The translations under genes were made by a program, and so were the position numbers. From Siderastrea siderea (Eukaryota; Cnidaria; Anthozoa; Scleractinia; Rhizangiidae), in assembly GCA_964030785.1 (NCBI GenBank), contig OZ034971.1:41671304-41735303 (forward strand): 64,000 nt of DNA, read 5' to 3'. Shown here piece by piece: positions 34,690-46,678 of the stretch (position 1 is its first letter; each line of letters begins with the position of its first letter). Under the pieces are notes generated by a model. That model was not told the origin of the DNA. It saw only the letters and a list, made by a program, of their open reading frames with translations, and made no database searches.

Positions 34690-37600
34690 AATATATAGAT
34701 TTAACCAAGCCTAAAAGCGGAGCTCCACATCTTTCTATCATTCTTATTGGCCGGTAAAATACATTAAATTTTAGTTGTGCAGTTATTCGTCAAGAGGTGA
34801 AAAACAGCAGGGGAAAACATGCGGACCGGTCAGGAAACAGCGAGTTGGCTTATTTTTCTTTAAAGAGAAGACTTCAGCACGACTTTTATCGACAGCTCTT
34901 CTGGTAGCATTCTTTCCTAAGTTTATTAAGTTCAAGAAGAGCACTTGTAAAACTGCAATTGCTAAAAAGAACAAAAAACACTTAAGTTGCTTCATCCGAA
35001 AAACGAAGATCTTCCTGAAAAAAAACGAAGATTTGCAAAAAACATCGCGAAGAAAACGAAGACCATGGGTACCCATAGAGAGGCTAAACCTTACTTTCAA
35101 GTTTGCTTCTTCGTTATAACTCAAGACGATTGCCAAAGAACGTGATGAGGGAAACAGGACGATGTATTGTCGTAGGATCGCTGAATTTCACCGAGAACAG
35201 TTGCTATTCATAGATGAGTGTGAGAAGTTCTGATCCATCTATAAATGGCAACTGTTCTTGGTGAAATTTAGCGATGACCTACGACGATACATCGCCCTGT
35301 TTCGCTTATCATATTCTTTGGTAATCACAGTGAGCTATAACGAAGAAGTAAACATGAAACTGTGCTTAAATATTTTCCTTGATATTTCCCCGTTCCCGCT
35401 TTTATAAATAACGATTTTTCAGATTTTTCTTGCTATCATGTCACAGCGTTTACATTCACGTAGAACAATAAACGTTATAAAGCGCTTATGCTTTGTTTTT
35501 CATTCCATTCCGCGGGTGATAGGTGACTAGAATTAGCAGTGTTCCTTCCAAAAAAATGCAACAAGACATACGTACGTTTCTTCAGCTTTCTCCTTGTGAA
35601 ACCCATTTTCTTCACGAATCGGTTGATCGCACGCCAACCATGATTCGTTTTCCCGTTGCATACTCTATCCACTCCTGAATTTCGTCCTCGTACACTTCAA
35701 GATTTTGCCAGATTATACTCGTGGTGAATAACATTTCGTGTGCTATTTTCAGGTCAGAAAAGCTAGGATTTTTACTTCACACTTCGGTTTAGCTTATTCA
35801 CGAGTTTAAACGCAAGCTTACCATACGCTGCATAGGATAATCCACAGAGCGGGTATTTAATTCTGAAGAAATGTCGAAATTTCTTTACAAATATCTGCCA
35901 AACGTGAAGTATTCTTGCAGCATCAACGACTCTAAAGCCTCTTACTAGTCAATGTATGGGTCGCCAGCGCAAATTTACGGGATAATTTGGCGCCATCTTT
36001 ATTCTTGGTTTTCACTCTCACGCCACAAAATATTAAAATCAAAACCAGTTGATGAAAGAAGCCAAGAATTTGTAATGTTATAAAGGATACACAAATAAAC
36101 AACTTCACCTAGTCTCAGATCTGTATGGTATTCGGTTGTTGAGTTATTTGCCGAAACGTTCGACTGAAATTTGTAGAGCTCAGTATGGAAACGCCATGTT
36201 GGTGTCCCTCGGAGGGGCACAAACATGGCCACCGGAAATCAATGAAAACATCTGGAATTTACTTCTGCTCTTCCAGCTATTACTTTTCTCTAGTGAACTA
36301 CTAAACAACCACATTAATTTCTCTCCTAATGCTTTAACTGTCCAAACTGCTAAAAATCACAAGGAGTGTCCTCTTTTGCACAGGAGAAAGCTTTGTCACG
36401 GACGCTGTGTTGGTGTCACGTAGGGTGAAAAGCCAGAAATTTAATATTCTGTATTTTCAAAACGAAAGACGCTACCGAGCTGAAAACTTGTGAAAAGATA
36501 TATTTTAAAGTCATCTTCAACCTTGTGTGGATATAAAATCTGAAGATCTCGCCAGCTATGATTTTAGAATTTTATGACGTCACGTGAAAACCAGCAATTC
36601 CTTCGAGCTCAATTCAACTGTGGTGACATCAGACACTTCCCATATATGGTATGATTGACGGAAGCGTATTGCAAAGTGCTCAGAAGTGTTTTGAAAAGAA
36701 AAGTCGCGTAGTAGTGAAAATGGTGGTAAGTTTATTTAGAAAAGCGATTGTTCGACCTGTAGTTTTAAACTTGAGAAAAAACATTTATTACCTATAAATG
36801 GAAAGAAAAAGTTCAAATACTGGTAATAGGCGAAAACTTCAAGTTATGAAAGCTGCCTTCAAAGGACCTCATCGCTTTGTTTTCTTCACGGCGGAGAGCT
36901 TGCCTTGTTCTGAAACACAACCGGGTAAGTGAAGTTTTTAAAGGGTTTAAGGTGCATGATTTTGAGTATTTATTACGGTCAAAGAAATTACATTTTGCAA
37001 TTGAATTGATGTCATTAGAAATGTGTCATTTACTTTTGACTTCAAAAAATTATTAGAAAACGAGCTCAGATTTGTGACAGATGTAGTCTTAGAATATTTT
37101 GCCATGCTGGAAGTGTAACGGGAATTGCATTTAAGTACAAACTTACGGGTTTTCGAATAAACTTTTTCAAAAATGATTTCTCTGTTTAGGATTTTGTGTT
37201 TGTTTATTCATAACAGTAGGTCAAAGCACAGTCGCAAGGCAACTGCACAAGCATCACTTACGGCGAATAATTACTTTCAATTTTAACTGTCGGATCGGTT
37301 TGTGCAATTGTCGATTTTCTTGTCCTAGAACTTTTCAATAGTAGTAATCTTTTAAGCGAAGCAGTTGTCGGCTTAAGACTATTTTATCCGAAAAGCTTCC
37401 GAAAAACAAGCTTTTTTGCGTTCCTCAAAGCGCCTAACTTATGCTTACTTCGCATCCGCAAAACTTATGCCATAATTTCAAGCGTGTTTGGTGTTTGCTT
37501 GTTTTCAATCTTGATGGTATAAATTTTGACCAGACTAATAGGGGCAGTTCATGTTATTTGTTAACTGAACATCCGAACGCGATGAAGATAACCCATTTAC

Positions 37601-38035
37601 TTCAGAATAAGTTTTATTTTGTTGTTGTACATGAGCGCCGTTTCAAGTTCATTCAAGCCAACAGCCAATAATCCAAGGAGATTTGACAAGCCTTGACAGT
37701 TAATGACAGGATATGGAAACCTTTAAAAAACCAAGCAAGACTGCTCCTGAGTAAAATATGTGTTCAGTTTGACGCCCGAAAAAAACATTAAGCTGTGCTC
37801 AGCCTCTAGAATGACCTTTCGCGCTTGGTTTTACAGAACAGATCCTCAAAATATTGGAGGACAATTCGGAACACTTTCGGGCTTTTTGAGAAACACTTTT
37901 CGAAAGGGAACGAGCCAAAGAAAGCCCCGAAATATATTTCAGAGCGAAAAGTTTCAGGACTATTTTTGAGAAACGAGCACCAGTTTCTTCCTTGGAGGCT
38001 CCGCTTTTAGGCATGGCTAAATCTATATATTAATC
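34690..38035. mobile_element. 3.3-kb TIR element
   Basis: The left end aatatatagatttaaccaag then cctaaaagcggagctcc is mirrored at the right (ggaggctccgcttttaggca then tggctaaatctatatatt), about 35 bp with 3-4 mismatches. The flanks allow a TA duplication but are AT-rich, so this is not certain. No transposase domain was recognised. A long inverted repeat (35100-35355) lies inside. Frames within it (35475-35672 minus, 36136-36423 plus, 37441-37671 plus) are short and unrecognised. Confidence 0.6.
35100..35355. repeat. 115-bp-arm inverted repeat
   Basis: Arms containing gcttcttcgttata, ttgccaaagaa, gaaacagg, gatgtattgtcgtagg and gaacagttgc are repeated inverted around a short loop near 35215-35240. 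It would fold into one long hairpin. Confidence 0.75.
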
Positions 38036-39140
38036 ACCTCGTGCGAGGTGATTATAGCAAGATATGACGTAATCCTAGACCAATCAATGCGCGCTCTTGT
38101 CTATAATCACCTGAGCAATTTTACTACTTGCAGTTATAATTGTTCAGTTATTTGTGTGCCCTTACCCCCCTGGGAGGGTGGGGGGGGGGAGGGTAAGAGG
38201 GTTGTCGTGAAAGCCAGGACTGTAATTGTTGCATCAATTGCCTCATGTCCCCTTCTCCTGGCAGCACAAAAGCAGTCGAGCTCTTTTTGGGTCGCCGTGA
38301 TTTCGGGCACCATAATCCGCGCTGTATCTACAGAACGAGTTGTTTTATTGCGCCTTGAGATTTCGTGTATTTAACTAAGATAAACTTTTCATCTGCTGTT
38401 ATATGTGCGACACTTTTTAAAGAAAATACAAGTTATCAATTTAAACGGTTTCCTCTGTCCTTGGTGAAAAGAATGTGGTATAATCCTGCTTATCCAAAAT
38501 TAAGACTTGCCCAATTAAGAGCGAATGCACAGAAATATCGAGCAAAATAATAAAATCGCAGCCACGGTCAAAAACCAAACCTTCCTTCATTTTCAGTTTG
38601 TACATAGATTTCGACGAGGTTTTTAAGGTTTCGGGGTTTATTTTTGAAAATACAATCGAAATTAGGAAACTATTGAGGAAATCGATTTCGAGCTCTCGCT
38701 GGCAAAAAAATAGCGGAATTAATTAGCAAAAAATAACATTCACGAAAACGCCCTCGCGAAATAAAACCCTCAACAACATTTGATGTTACACACGTAATGT
38801 TAAAAGAAGGAGTGATAATCACCTTATACATACCTGTATTTCGGTTCTAGAAGGCACTTCGCACAACTAGAAAACACAATCTCCCTTGAAGATTTGAAAA
38901 CAACCACACTAAACCAAGGTATACTTTATTATTGCAAACTTAATTTTCGATATGTGGCCATTCTTCAATCAGGTTTATTTGTGGACTATAAAGTGGCCAA
39001 ATATTCTTCTTACACGACAACCTAAAAATTAGTTTGGGTTTTTTAGCGAGCGCTTCATAAAACGTCAATGAAATCTGAGAACGTTTAGGACTGATTTGCA
39101 CTAATTAGCATATTGCTCGCATTCATGCATGAGCCGAAAA
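38036..39140. other. no gene; hairpins and G-rich tract
   Basis: It holds a perfect palindrome (38032-38053, taatcacctcg with its inverse), a second inverted copy of aggtgattatag at 38100-38112, and a G-run tract at 38164-38200. Short frames at 38048-38374 and 38365-38550 have no recognisable domain. Confidence 0.5.
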
Positions 39141-39144
39141 CTCA

Positions 39145-39840
39145 GGTTTTAGTCGAATCGAACCAAATCGAACGTTCGAAAAAGTTTGATGAGGTTCGAT
39201 TTAGTTCTGTCGCCGAACGATACCTAAGCGGGCTTAGTGAATACGTCGTATCACAATATAATCTGAATCGAGCAAAATCGATCACCATATCTGCTCGATT
39301 TGATTTAGTAATTGGGGAATTAAAAGCGTCATTAGTGGTTTTTACCTTGCTATGCAGAAATATTTTGCCTGGATAACGTTGTTATGTTGATATGTTGTTT
39401 AACGGTTGGATTTGAGTATCTATATATTTCGATCCCGCAGACAACTTTTATGAATGGCTTACTGCATATTAGATTGCTCGAATATTATGTATTGTTTCTT
39501 TAGGATCAAATAAAAGACAAAGATTATACGATACCGTGTCCAGTCACTTATTCCAAAACCATTTAAGGAAAAAAAAAGAAATTTTTACTCGCTCATTAGG
39601 TTTGAAATTCTTTATTTTGAGTTTTAGCTACAAGTTTGATTTCCGAACTTAATCGAACTAAATCGAACGCTAAATCTCGATTTCGTTCGATTTGGTTCGG
39701 AAATCGAACTCACAAAAAAGTTAGTTGTTCGATTTCCTTCGATGACCGAACAACATTGAATTTAATCGTTCAGTTTTCGTCCGATTTCGTTCGATGACAA
39801 AGTCGTTCGGTTTTGTTCGATTTGATATCCCGGGGAGAGT
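39145..39840. repeat. cluster of GTTCGATTT / AATCGAAC motifs
   Basis: At least a dozen variants of TCGAAC/GTTCGA with AAATC on one side, in both orientations, are concentrated at 39145-39300 and 39640-39840. Unrelated sequence lies between, which may be a single inverted-repeat element of about 690 bp. Confidence 0.6.
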
Positions 39841-40012
39841 ATATCAGTTTAAACTGCGCGTATCTCGAAGTACTAATTAAGCAAATTATTAAGAAGATAG
39901 CTGATATATCGGATTCCCACACGGCAATCATGTAAAGCAGTTGTAATTAGTTTTAGTTATTTACTTAATTAAGCTTAATTAACTGATGATTTTCCGTGTT
40001 TAAATAAATTTT

Positions 40013-40069
<57 letters not shown>

Positions 40070-40070
40070 C
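40013..40070. repeat. (CTA)n microsatellite
   Basis: About 19 uninterrupted copies of the trinucleotide (tactactactac). Confidence 0.95.
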
Positions 40071-40074
40071 AGGA

Positions 40075-40335
40075 ATGGTAAACCGCCAAGTTTCCGTTCG
40101 AATCCGTTTGCGGAAACCCGAAGGAAACACCTTGCTCGTCGTTTCAGCCAACGGAAACGCTGCAGAAACGCGATGGAAACATTTTAAACGTTTCAGCTAA
40201 CGGAAACGCTGCAGAAACGCCAAACATTGTCACCATTCTTCTCTTACACGTTTCCCGTCGTAACCGATCTGCGGAAACGTAACGGAAATGTCAACTATCA
40301 GGTTTCCGTCACTTTTCCGAATTACGGAAACGCCT
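40075..40335. repeat. CGGAAACG-rich repeat
   Basis: Dense GGAAACG and CGTTTCC motifs in both orientations. The phrases gtttcagc(c/t)aacggaaacg and ctgcagaaacgc each occur twice in direct tandem. Non-coding. Confidence 0.7.
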
Positions 40336-41600
40336 TATTTCAGCTACCTTGCATCAAGAGAAACAAAAAAGCCCGAGCTGGAAATATTTGACAGGAATTA
40401 TTTAACGCGTACTGTGGCCTGGGGTGCGAAAAAGCAGGATAGGAAAATATTAATGCATCTATAATATTCACTATTACGTTCAGATACCTGGGGAGGGCGC
40501 TGAAATGGTACAAGGTGGTGTTAGAAATGCTTCTTATTTTGCGGAAATTTGATGGCCGTAATTATTTAAAAGTACATCTCGTAGAACCCGTAGTTATTTC
40601 AACGCGGCATTTAATCAATAAAATACGGTAGCGTACATGGCAGGCAGCAAATTGGGAAGGTAATCAGGGAATCGAGAGCACGAAGCGCGAGATGCGAGCA
40701 CAAAGCCTTTCCTTTCCCCTTTCCTCGTCTTCTTCGCTGACGTCTTGCTCTTCCTAATTCACCCACCCCTGTTTTTTGTAGCGCCTTCCACGCAGGCTAC
40801 GGCAAGCCCAGTTTGAGAACCAGAAATCAAAACCAAGAGATTTTGCTTGTTTGTATTAGGTTCGGCACACGCAAAAGTTCGGTGTTTAACCTAGGCCTTA
40901 TTTAGTGACGTCACCACCGACCAAGAATCGAACACGCTTGTTTAGCCAAAACACGTAAACGCGAATCCAAAACTAAGATCCAATTTGAATTAAAAAGTCA
41001 ACGTTCCTTTTCAGGTTAAAAAGCCGAATTTCTTAAATGTTTACTCACTAGGAAGATAAAAAAGATGATCATTCCAGTCATTTCATTGTCTAGATCTTTA
41101 CGCATATAATTCCTGGATCATGGAAAAATTTCATTTACTAACTATGATAAACATTTACTATTTCCACAATTTTAATACTAGGGTCAACCTGGTGTTCCTG
41201 TTGACAACCGGGTGACATCGAAAGGGCAGAATATAATTTTTTTAGGTAGGCAGAAAGGGAGGGGAGGAGATGTAATAGGCGATAATTCTCATCAAAGCCG
41301 TCCAGCAAAGATTACTATTTCCAATATTTCAGCTTCTGATAGTTAAGGGTTCTACTCGTATCCCTGTCTTTGATTCTGCCTTGGCAGAGTAGATAGCTAG
41401 ATATAGAACTCCCAAATGCTCATGAACTTCAAAACTCCTCATGAAACAGGGATCGTAGTTACACTAGATTCCACCACGCAAAAGATGAAGGCGCGTTTCA
41501 AGACCCGGCTTTATTTGCATATTCGTCTACAAGGTTATCATAGTAACTCTACTTATTACATTCAATTTTTTTTCATGCCAGATTATTGGTCTTGGGAATT
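40336..41600. other. no gene seen
   Basis: Mostly AT-rich. The segment near 40620-40810 (gcgcgagatgcgagc, gtagcgccttccacgcaggcta) looks like a dispersed repeat. The frame at 41416-41694 overlaps the TNF exon on the opposite strand and is a shadow. The TNF 3' UTR should lie below 41600. Confidence 0.4.
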
Positions 41601-41968
41601 TTATTTGCGACTACACTCGTGGCAGCTAAATCCAACCCTGAAAGCACCGAAGAAGGTGACCCTGGGATTCATGTTGATCATTGCTCTTGTCTGAGTCACC
41701 AGTCTGATCGTGTCGCCTTTGTTTAACACGGTCAATCCACCGGAGTAGACATTTCCAATGTCAGCCCGGCCATCCATTCCCTGCTGCAAGAAGCGGAAAG
41801 GTTTGCCATTGATCTGAAGTTGACACCGGTTGTATAGTTCTCCTGTGGCTGCCAAGTGGATGTAATGGACCTGCCCGTATACGTAATACAGACCAGTCTG
41901 TTGAACGAGAAGCTCATTACCCTGCATCACCATCTCATGAGCTACGTCAAGATCGAACGGCCCCAGTT
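41601..41968 (-). CDS. TNF superfamily ligand, C-terminal TNF homology domain exon
   Basis: After the acceptor ctcttacaatttttcgcag, the frame reads LGPFDLDVAHEMVMQGNE, then LLVQQTGLYYVYGQV (beta strand C of the TNF fold), CQLQINGKPF, DIGNVYSGGLTVLNKGDTI (strand F/G region), RLVTQT and PRVTFFGAFRVG, with a stop at 41601. These are hallmark positions of the trimeric TNF jelly roll, which binds TNF receptors outside the cell. The exon covers about 120 residues; strand A and its usual Ala-His motif are not in it and should lie in an upstream exon. No cysteine pattern specific to a vertebrate subfamily is seen. Confidence 0.9.
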
Positions 41969-43676
41969 CTGCGAAAAATTGTAAGAGAAAAAAAGATGAG
42001 CCAAACTTACAGCCGATTTTACTGCAAAGAGAAGTTGCAGATTCCAGTGCTATGATTCTTCTGTCTTGATTCGCCCATGAACAGGAAATAGTGGAGGAAA
42101 TATGCCAACGAACACGTAGGTAAGTAGCTTTATTTTTGCAGGGAGGCCCACTCAGCTCAAAGGCTGGTATCCAAAGGGGCCCTGCATTTAAAAATACACA
42201 TTAAATGTAGAGAACATTTTCATAAGAAGGTAAGAAATTACAAATTCTAAGAAAGGTTAAACTTTTTTAAAACAGCTAAAAATTCTCTCCTAAGATGTTG
42301 AAAAATTACATTTCTTAGAGGTTAAAAAAGCTAAAAGATACATTTCTACTGGTAATAAAAAAAACCGAAGAATTAAATTATCCCAAGAAGCCAAAAGGAA
42401 GTTACTTCCTAGGTGAGAGAACGTCTGTATATTAAGGGCATTTGATATCTGTACAGTTTGGCGCCATTTAAAATAAATGTATTTTTCCAAAATTGCGGTT
42501 GACCTTTGGAAGGCAATGAATGAGTCCACAGAGTAAACTACAAATTTCCTGAAATGTAAATGAAAGTGAATTTAAAATTAAGGGGATGTAAACATCTATA
42601 CAGAAAAGTCTTATGAATTTCCTTCCCGGAACATAGCAGCCAAATCATAGTGGTGAAACTTGTTGAAAAAATCAGTTTCACACACTACAGTTAAATTATG
42701 TTAGGTGCTTATGTTTCAGGAAGGAATTGTTTAATTAGTGAACTCATTTAATGGGCTTTTTCGGATTGGAGAGATTTTGGGAGGACCTTTTACGGTTAAT
42801 TAAAGCAGCATGCATACCTCAGAGTTATCAATTCTATGTCAGACAATTGTATCAATTATATTTACAAACTAAAGAAAGAAAGTTGGAAGCATAAACTGTC
42901 TCGAACTTTGCGTTGTAGGCTTTTGGGTGTTTTTAGTTCAGCTTTAGCCGAATGGGTCTTGTTTTGTTCATAAAAAGTATGCCTCATTCGCACCTTGCCG
43001 TCACCAGTGTACCTGAGTACCCCAACCACCCCGCTTTCCTCCCTTCGGGGTGCTAGCACCATACATAGCCTGTATGGAGAAAGTTTGTAAAGGGAATGTC
43101 AAAAGGGATTCGAATTGTTTATACATCATTGGCGCTATCATTAAGTATACGTACCCACACCCGCTGCAAATTCCTTTTCGTTTCTCAGGCTAGCCTATGC
43201 TTGTCCTGTAGCTTGCTGCAAACGTTAAATACATATGTCTAGTCCAGTGACAACATATGAAAACGGTTGGAGGCCTATTTGAAGAGAACCCACAAAATGT
43301 GTGGAGCGATGGACTTGTCAAACTATAGAGTTAAGAAGAGTGGGCTATCTTTTTTTCTAACTCGCGATAGTAAAAATGTAACCATAATTAGATAGATTTG
43401 TTCGATCTTGAAATAGCAAATTGTAACTATAATTAGATGCCGTGAAACAATAAGCAAGGGGAAAAACGGGTGATTACTTAAACCTTCTGATAAACCTTCT
43501 GTACAGTGGCCAATGGGTTCCTATTTATAATAAGAGTTGAAAGCATCGACAAAACAACAACGAACTAAGTGAACTGCGTTAAAATCTCTAACTAAAAGAA
43601 CACTCTTTGGAATTACAAAAGTGTTATCTTTCACTTCCCTATTCCCTATATCATACAAGTCGAAGTCAATCCTTAC
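41969..43676 (-). other. putative intron of the TNF-like gene
   Basis: No convincing exon. One 57-nt in-frame stretch (about 43014-43070) has a good acceptor (ctttctccatacag) and a possible donor (CAG/gtacac), but nothing else supports it. Sequence at 42100-42540 looks like repeat remnants. Confidence 0.4.
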
Positions 43677-43760
43677 TTGTGTGTTCTGAGCACAAACCGC
43701 CGATATCAGCAGCGAGAGGGCGAAAACTTGGTGCAACATGGTAAGAATATCCAGCGGAAA
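43677..43760 (-). CDS. candidate exon encoding a signal peptide
   Basis: Between acceptor ttttcgtacag and strong donor gtaagg, an ATG at 43739 opens MLHQVFALSLLISAVCA then QNTQ, a near-ideal secretory signal peptide. Its phase does not join the TNF exon or the membrane-anchor exon directly. It could be the first coding exon of a separate secreted protein or of an alternative TNF isoform with another linking exon. The downstream partner is unknown. Confidence 0.4.
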
Positions 43761-44410
43761 CTGTACGAAAAGAAACACACACAGGTTAAAATGATATAGT
43801 CTATACGAAAAATACCACGAACACAAATGGAGGGTTCAAAGAAAAAAGTGAATTCTTCAAAAATTAATGACTGCAAAATGCTAACCAAATCAAATTGATA
43901 CCCAGCAAAAAATATGTCATTATGAACCTCATAATTGTTCTCTGGTTTTGAAACACAATTTTTGACTGTAATTGCGTTGCATTCCGTACGTTGGCCCTCT
44001 TTCGAGTCACTTAGAACCAAGAAACACCTATACGTTTGGCGTACAACTTTACCTGTTATTTCTTGCTAAAGAAATGCATGAACCAATATAGATTATTTTA
44101 AGACATGAAATGAACTGAATAAATAGGATACATGAGCATGTCGCCTATTAACTGACTCTTTGCAAAACAGGAAGTTAAGTTGTGCAAAAATCTGCCCTTA
44201 AAAATCAAGATTTGGTAATACCAATAATAAAATTGTGAGCTTTACACCTGTCTCAGGAACTTACTTGGCGAGAGCTTAACTGAAAAAATACGACCTTCGG
44301 TTGTATGCTGATGCCACCGCTTCAAGCTGTAGACGAAAAACCTGCGAAAGACGAATATGTGGACAGTTAGCTTGAGCTAGTTCCAATTCAAAATTTACTC
44401 CACAGCCTAC

Positions 44411-44439
44411 CTGGATTAAGGCTGATGCTCCACTGCTGC
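44411..44439 (-). CDS. candidate 29-nt micro-exon of the TNF-like gene
   Basis: It lies between acceptor cttggttattcag and donor CAG/gtaggc. It would read VQQWSISLNP and its phase fits both the upstream membrane-anchor exon and the downstream TNF exon. Small exons arise by chance, and this model would leave the TNF domain short at its N-terminus, so it is tentative. Confidence 0.25.
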
Positions 44440-44491
44440 CTGAATAACCAAGACTCTGATTTATGGAGTAAAAGGCGTGATCAATACTTAC

Positions 44492-44618
44492 ACGTAACTC
44501 TCCAATTGGTTGCCGAATGCGTCGTTAGCTTTGCGGTCGATTAATTGGAACTGCCAAAGAGCTACAACGGCGATGAAATACGACAGGATGTTTAAACTAA
44601 AACGGATCGATTGATTTC
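44492..44618 (-). CDS. TNF-like ligand, membrane-anchor exon
   Basis: It lies between acceptor tctctttcacag and consensus donor gtaagt. It encodes NQSIRF, then a hydrophobic helix (SLNILSYFIAVVALW) and a hydrophilic LIDRKANDAFGNQLESY. The single basic residue on the N-side and the absence of a cleavage site suggest a type II anchor, the usual topology of TNF ligands. Orientation and position fit the TNF exon 2.5 kb downstream. Confidence 0.6.
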
Positions 44619-44849
44619 CTGTGAAAGAGATAACATTATGCACGTACTTCAGGGTGAAATAACGATGTCGATTTGAGGTAAAAATTCATTTAGTGTGGGA
44701 AAATAGTGGTAACGTTCCATTTTTGTTAGTTTATCGACCAGTGTTCCCCAAAAAAGAATCATTCACCAATCTGCCAGTAAATAGCTTATTAAGTGGAAAC
44801 ATAAGCAGACCAGAGATGGCAAGAAAATAACAGTACTTAACATAAAACA

Positions 44850-44895
44850 ATTTTCTTTCGAGCACTTTTTCAGAAACCAATATAACACAGTGAAG
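44850..44895 (-). pseudogene. second copy of the TNF-like first exon
   Basis: The minus strand reads WFLKKCSKENCFML, homologous to the first exon at 45890-45935, and the downstream splice phase is the same. The ATG is replaced by ATT-GG and the donor (TTAA/gtactg) is weak. It is either a decayed duplicate exon or an internal alternative exon. Confidence 0.45.
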
Positions 44896-45063
44896 TCAAT
44901 TCGGGTGAGTTTTATCTTATAGCGTTCCGTATGGGAAAATACAAACCCCTCAGTGGACCAACCGGAATATTTGTTTCATCATCCCATGCTGTTATTTTCC
45001 CCTTAGGTGCATACTTAATGTTATTACTTTCACAGCAAGACCGATCGATATTTTGTTTTCTTC

Positions 45064-45273
45064 TTAACTTTGAACATCCTGTAATATTTCATCACCATTG
45101 TTGTTCAAAGTCTGAATATCTGGCAATATTTCACCACCCTTGTCGTTTAAAGTCTGAACATCCTGTAATATTTCATCACCGTTGTCGTTTAAAGTCTGAA
45201 CATCCTGTAATATTTCATCACCGTTGTCGTTTAACCTCTGAAAATCCTGTAATATTCCATCACTATTTGCCAT
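45064..45273 (-). repeat. 42-bp repeat encoding 14-residue heptad-like units
   Basis: Four to five copies of a 42-bp unit give an open minus-strand frame starting MANSDGILQDF and repeating DEILQDVQTLND, with hydrophobic positions spaced like two heptads per unit. The same DNA repeat occurs at 48610-48980 in another frame (YYRMFKVETTP). Being a multiple of three keeps every frame open, so coding is unproven. It lies between the two first-exon copies of the TNF-like gene. Confidence 0.6.
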
Positions 45274-45889
45274 TCTATAATCCTAAAGATTCATCTGAAA
45301 TACCCAATAGTCGATGAACTATTTTAGAACAACGCTAAAAGAAAAACCATAAAGGCCCGCACAACCCCTCTCTCCTCCCACCCCAAACTCCAACGTTGAG
45401 TTTTTCGCTTATGACTGAACGGTGCTAGGTTCGTACAAAGTTCACGCTTCTAGTAATGAAACATGGACATACTGTAATGCAGAGACCACTCTTCTCCAAT
45501 CTCTGCGCAAAACACCCCTCTCTACCCAAACAATATTGTTTGATTTGTTCCACAAACGTTGAGCGTTGCAGTGGCACAACATTGAATAGGAAAGGGGGGA
45601 TCTAAGAATATTTCAATGCTTTTGAAGTCTAGCAAAATATACACATGGCAAGCACTCGTTTACTGTGCCTCAGCTACTTTGTCGCTCATTGTTGTTTCAT
45701 AAACATCCAAAACAAAAGTGAAAAATATCTCCCAATACGAACTGAACAAGCCAATTCTATAAAGCTTTTATCATAACCAATCTTTTTCTTTTCTAATTCG
45801 CCAAACAAAAGCCTAGTAAGTGATCATATGAGCAATACGACGAAAGTTGCGTAAAGACACAAGCAGAGCAGAAATAACAAGAAATTTAC

Positions 45890-45935
45890 CCAACCTTGTA
45901 AAACAGTTTTCTTTTGAGCACCTTTTCAGAAACAT
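45890..45935 (-). CDS. TNF-like ligand, candidate first coding exon
   Basis: ATG at 45935 opens MFLKRCSKENCFTRL plus one base, ending at donor TTGG/gtaaat. Joined in phase to 44618 it gives a short basic cytoplasmic tail followed by the anchor (GNQSIRFSLN). This fits a type II TNF ligand. A homologous copy lies at 44850-44895. No promoter element was identified. Confidence 0.5.
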
Positions 45936-45999
45936 ACAATAGCGATCGACAATAACTTCCCTGGTGGTCGCACGTCTTCACGCTGGCTTTACGCACACG

Positions 46000-46670
46000 A
46001 AAAGTGAACTAGTGACCAGAGAAAAATTAATTTGCACTTTAAGGGTCAGGTGCCATAAGTAGCCATTGTGATGAAGACACTCTTTACAAGTGAGCTTGCT
46101 ATCATTATCTCAAGAACGCGCGTTCGCTTGCCTGTTTACGGAGATAAGCGCCTATCGAGTTCTATGGATTCACGCATAAAGTTTGGAGAGCACGAGTGGA
46201 GCTGGGCTGCTTGAGGAAATCCTTCAACCTTCATGTTGCTATCTGAATGCCGAACACAAGGTACACAAAATCCTCTCACGCCTCTTACAGAGGCTTTAAG
46301 CTCAAATTCATACAAACAAAGATAAATACGTCACTTTTTGATTGAAGCTAACAGCAATGTGAACCGAAAGACAAGAGGGTGACGGGCTAGCCTTCAAGCG
46401 ATCGAATGCAACCGAGTGGAATTTCATGTTTATTAAAGGAAGCACGACTTGCTTACAATTCAATCGCTGAACGACATCTGAAGCTCATTTCTCAATTGTC
46501 TCGAGAACGTTTTGGGTTCTGAGTACCTACAAACCCCTGAATACGGCTTTAAGTGTTTCTCAAGGCGGCTGAAAGTTTCTGGTCGGTTTAACTGCACAAT
46601 TGCAGCGTTACATTGTCAGTTAAAAAGTAAAAGACATTTGACTTCAAAAGATGGTCACGCTAGACGCTAG
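46000..46670. other. no gene seen
   Basis: Unassigned sequence upstream of the TNF-like first exon; it may contain its promoter. No TATA box or repeat stands out. Confidence 0.4.
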
Positions 46671-46678
46671 TAACACTC

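Noticed and set aside
35999..36423. Opposing frames with protein-like stretches
   Set aside because: Short, without recognised motifs or splice-supported continuation; not enough to call a gene.
43677..44618. Direct splice of the membrane-anchor exon to the signal-peptide exon and on to the TNF exon
   Set aside because: On recounting the bases at the acceptor, the anchor phase runs into a stop in that exon, so this chain was dropped.
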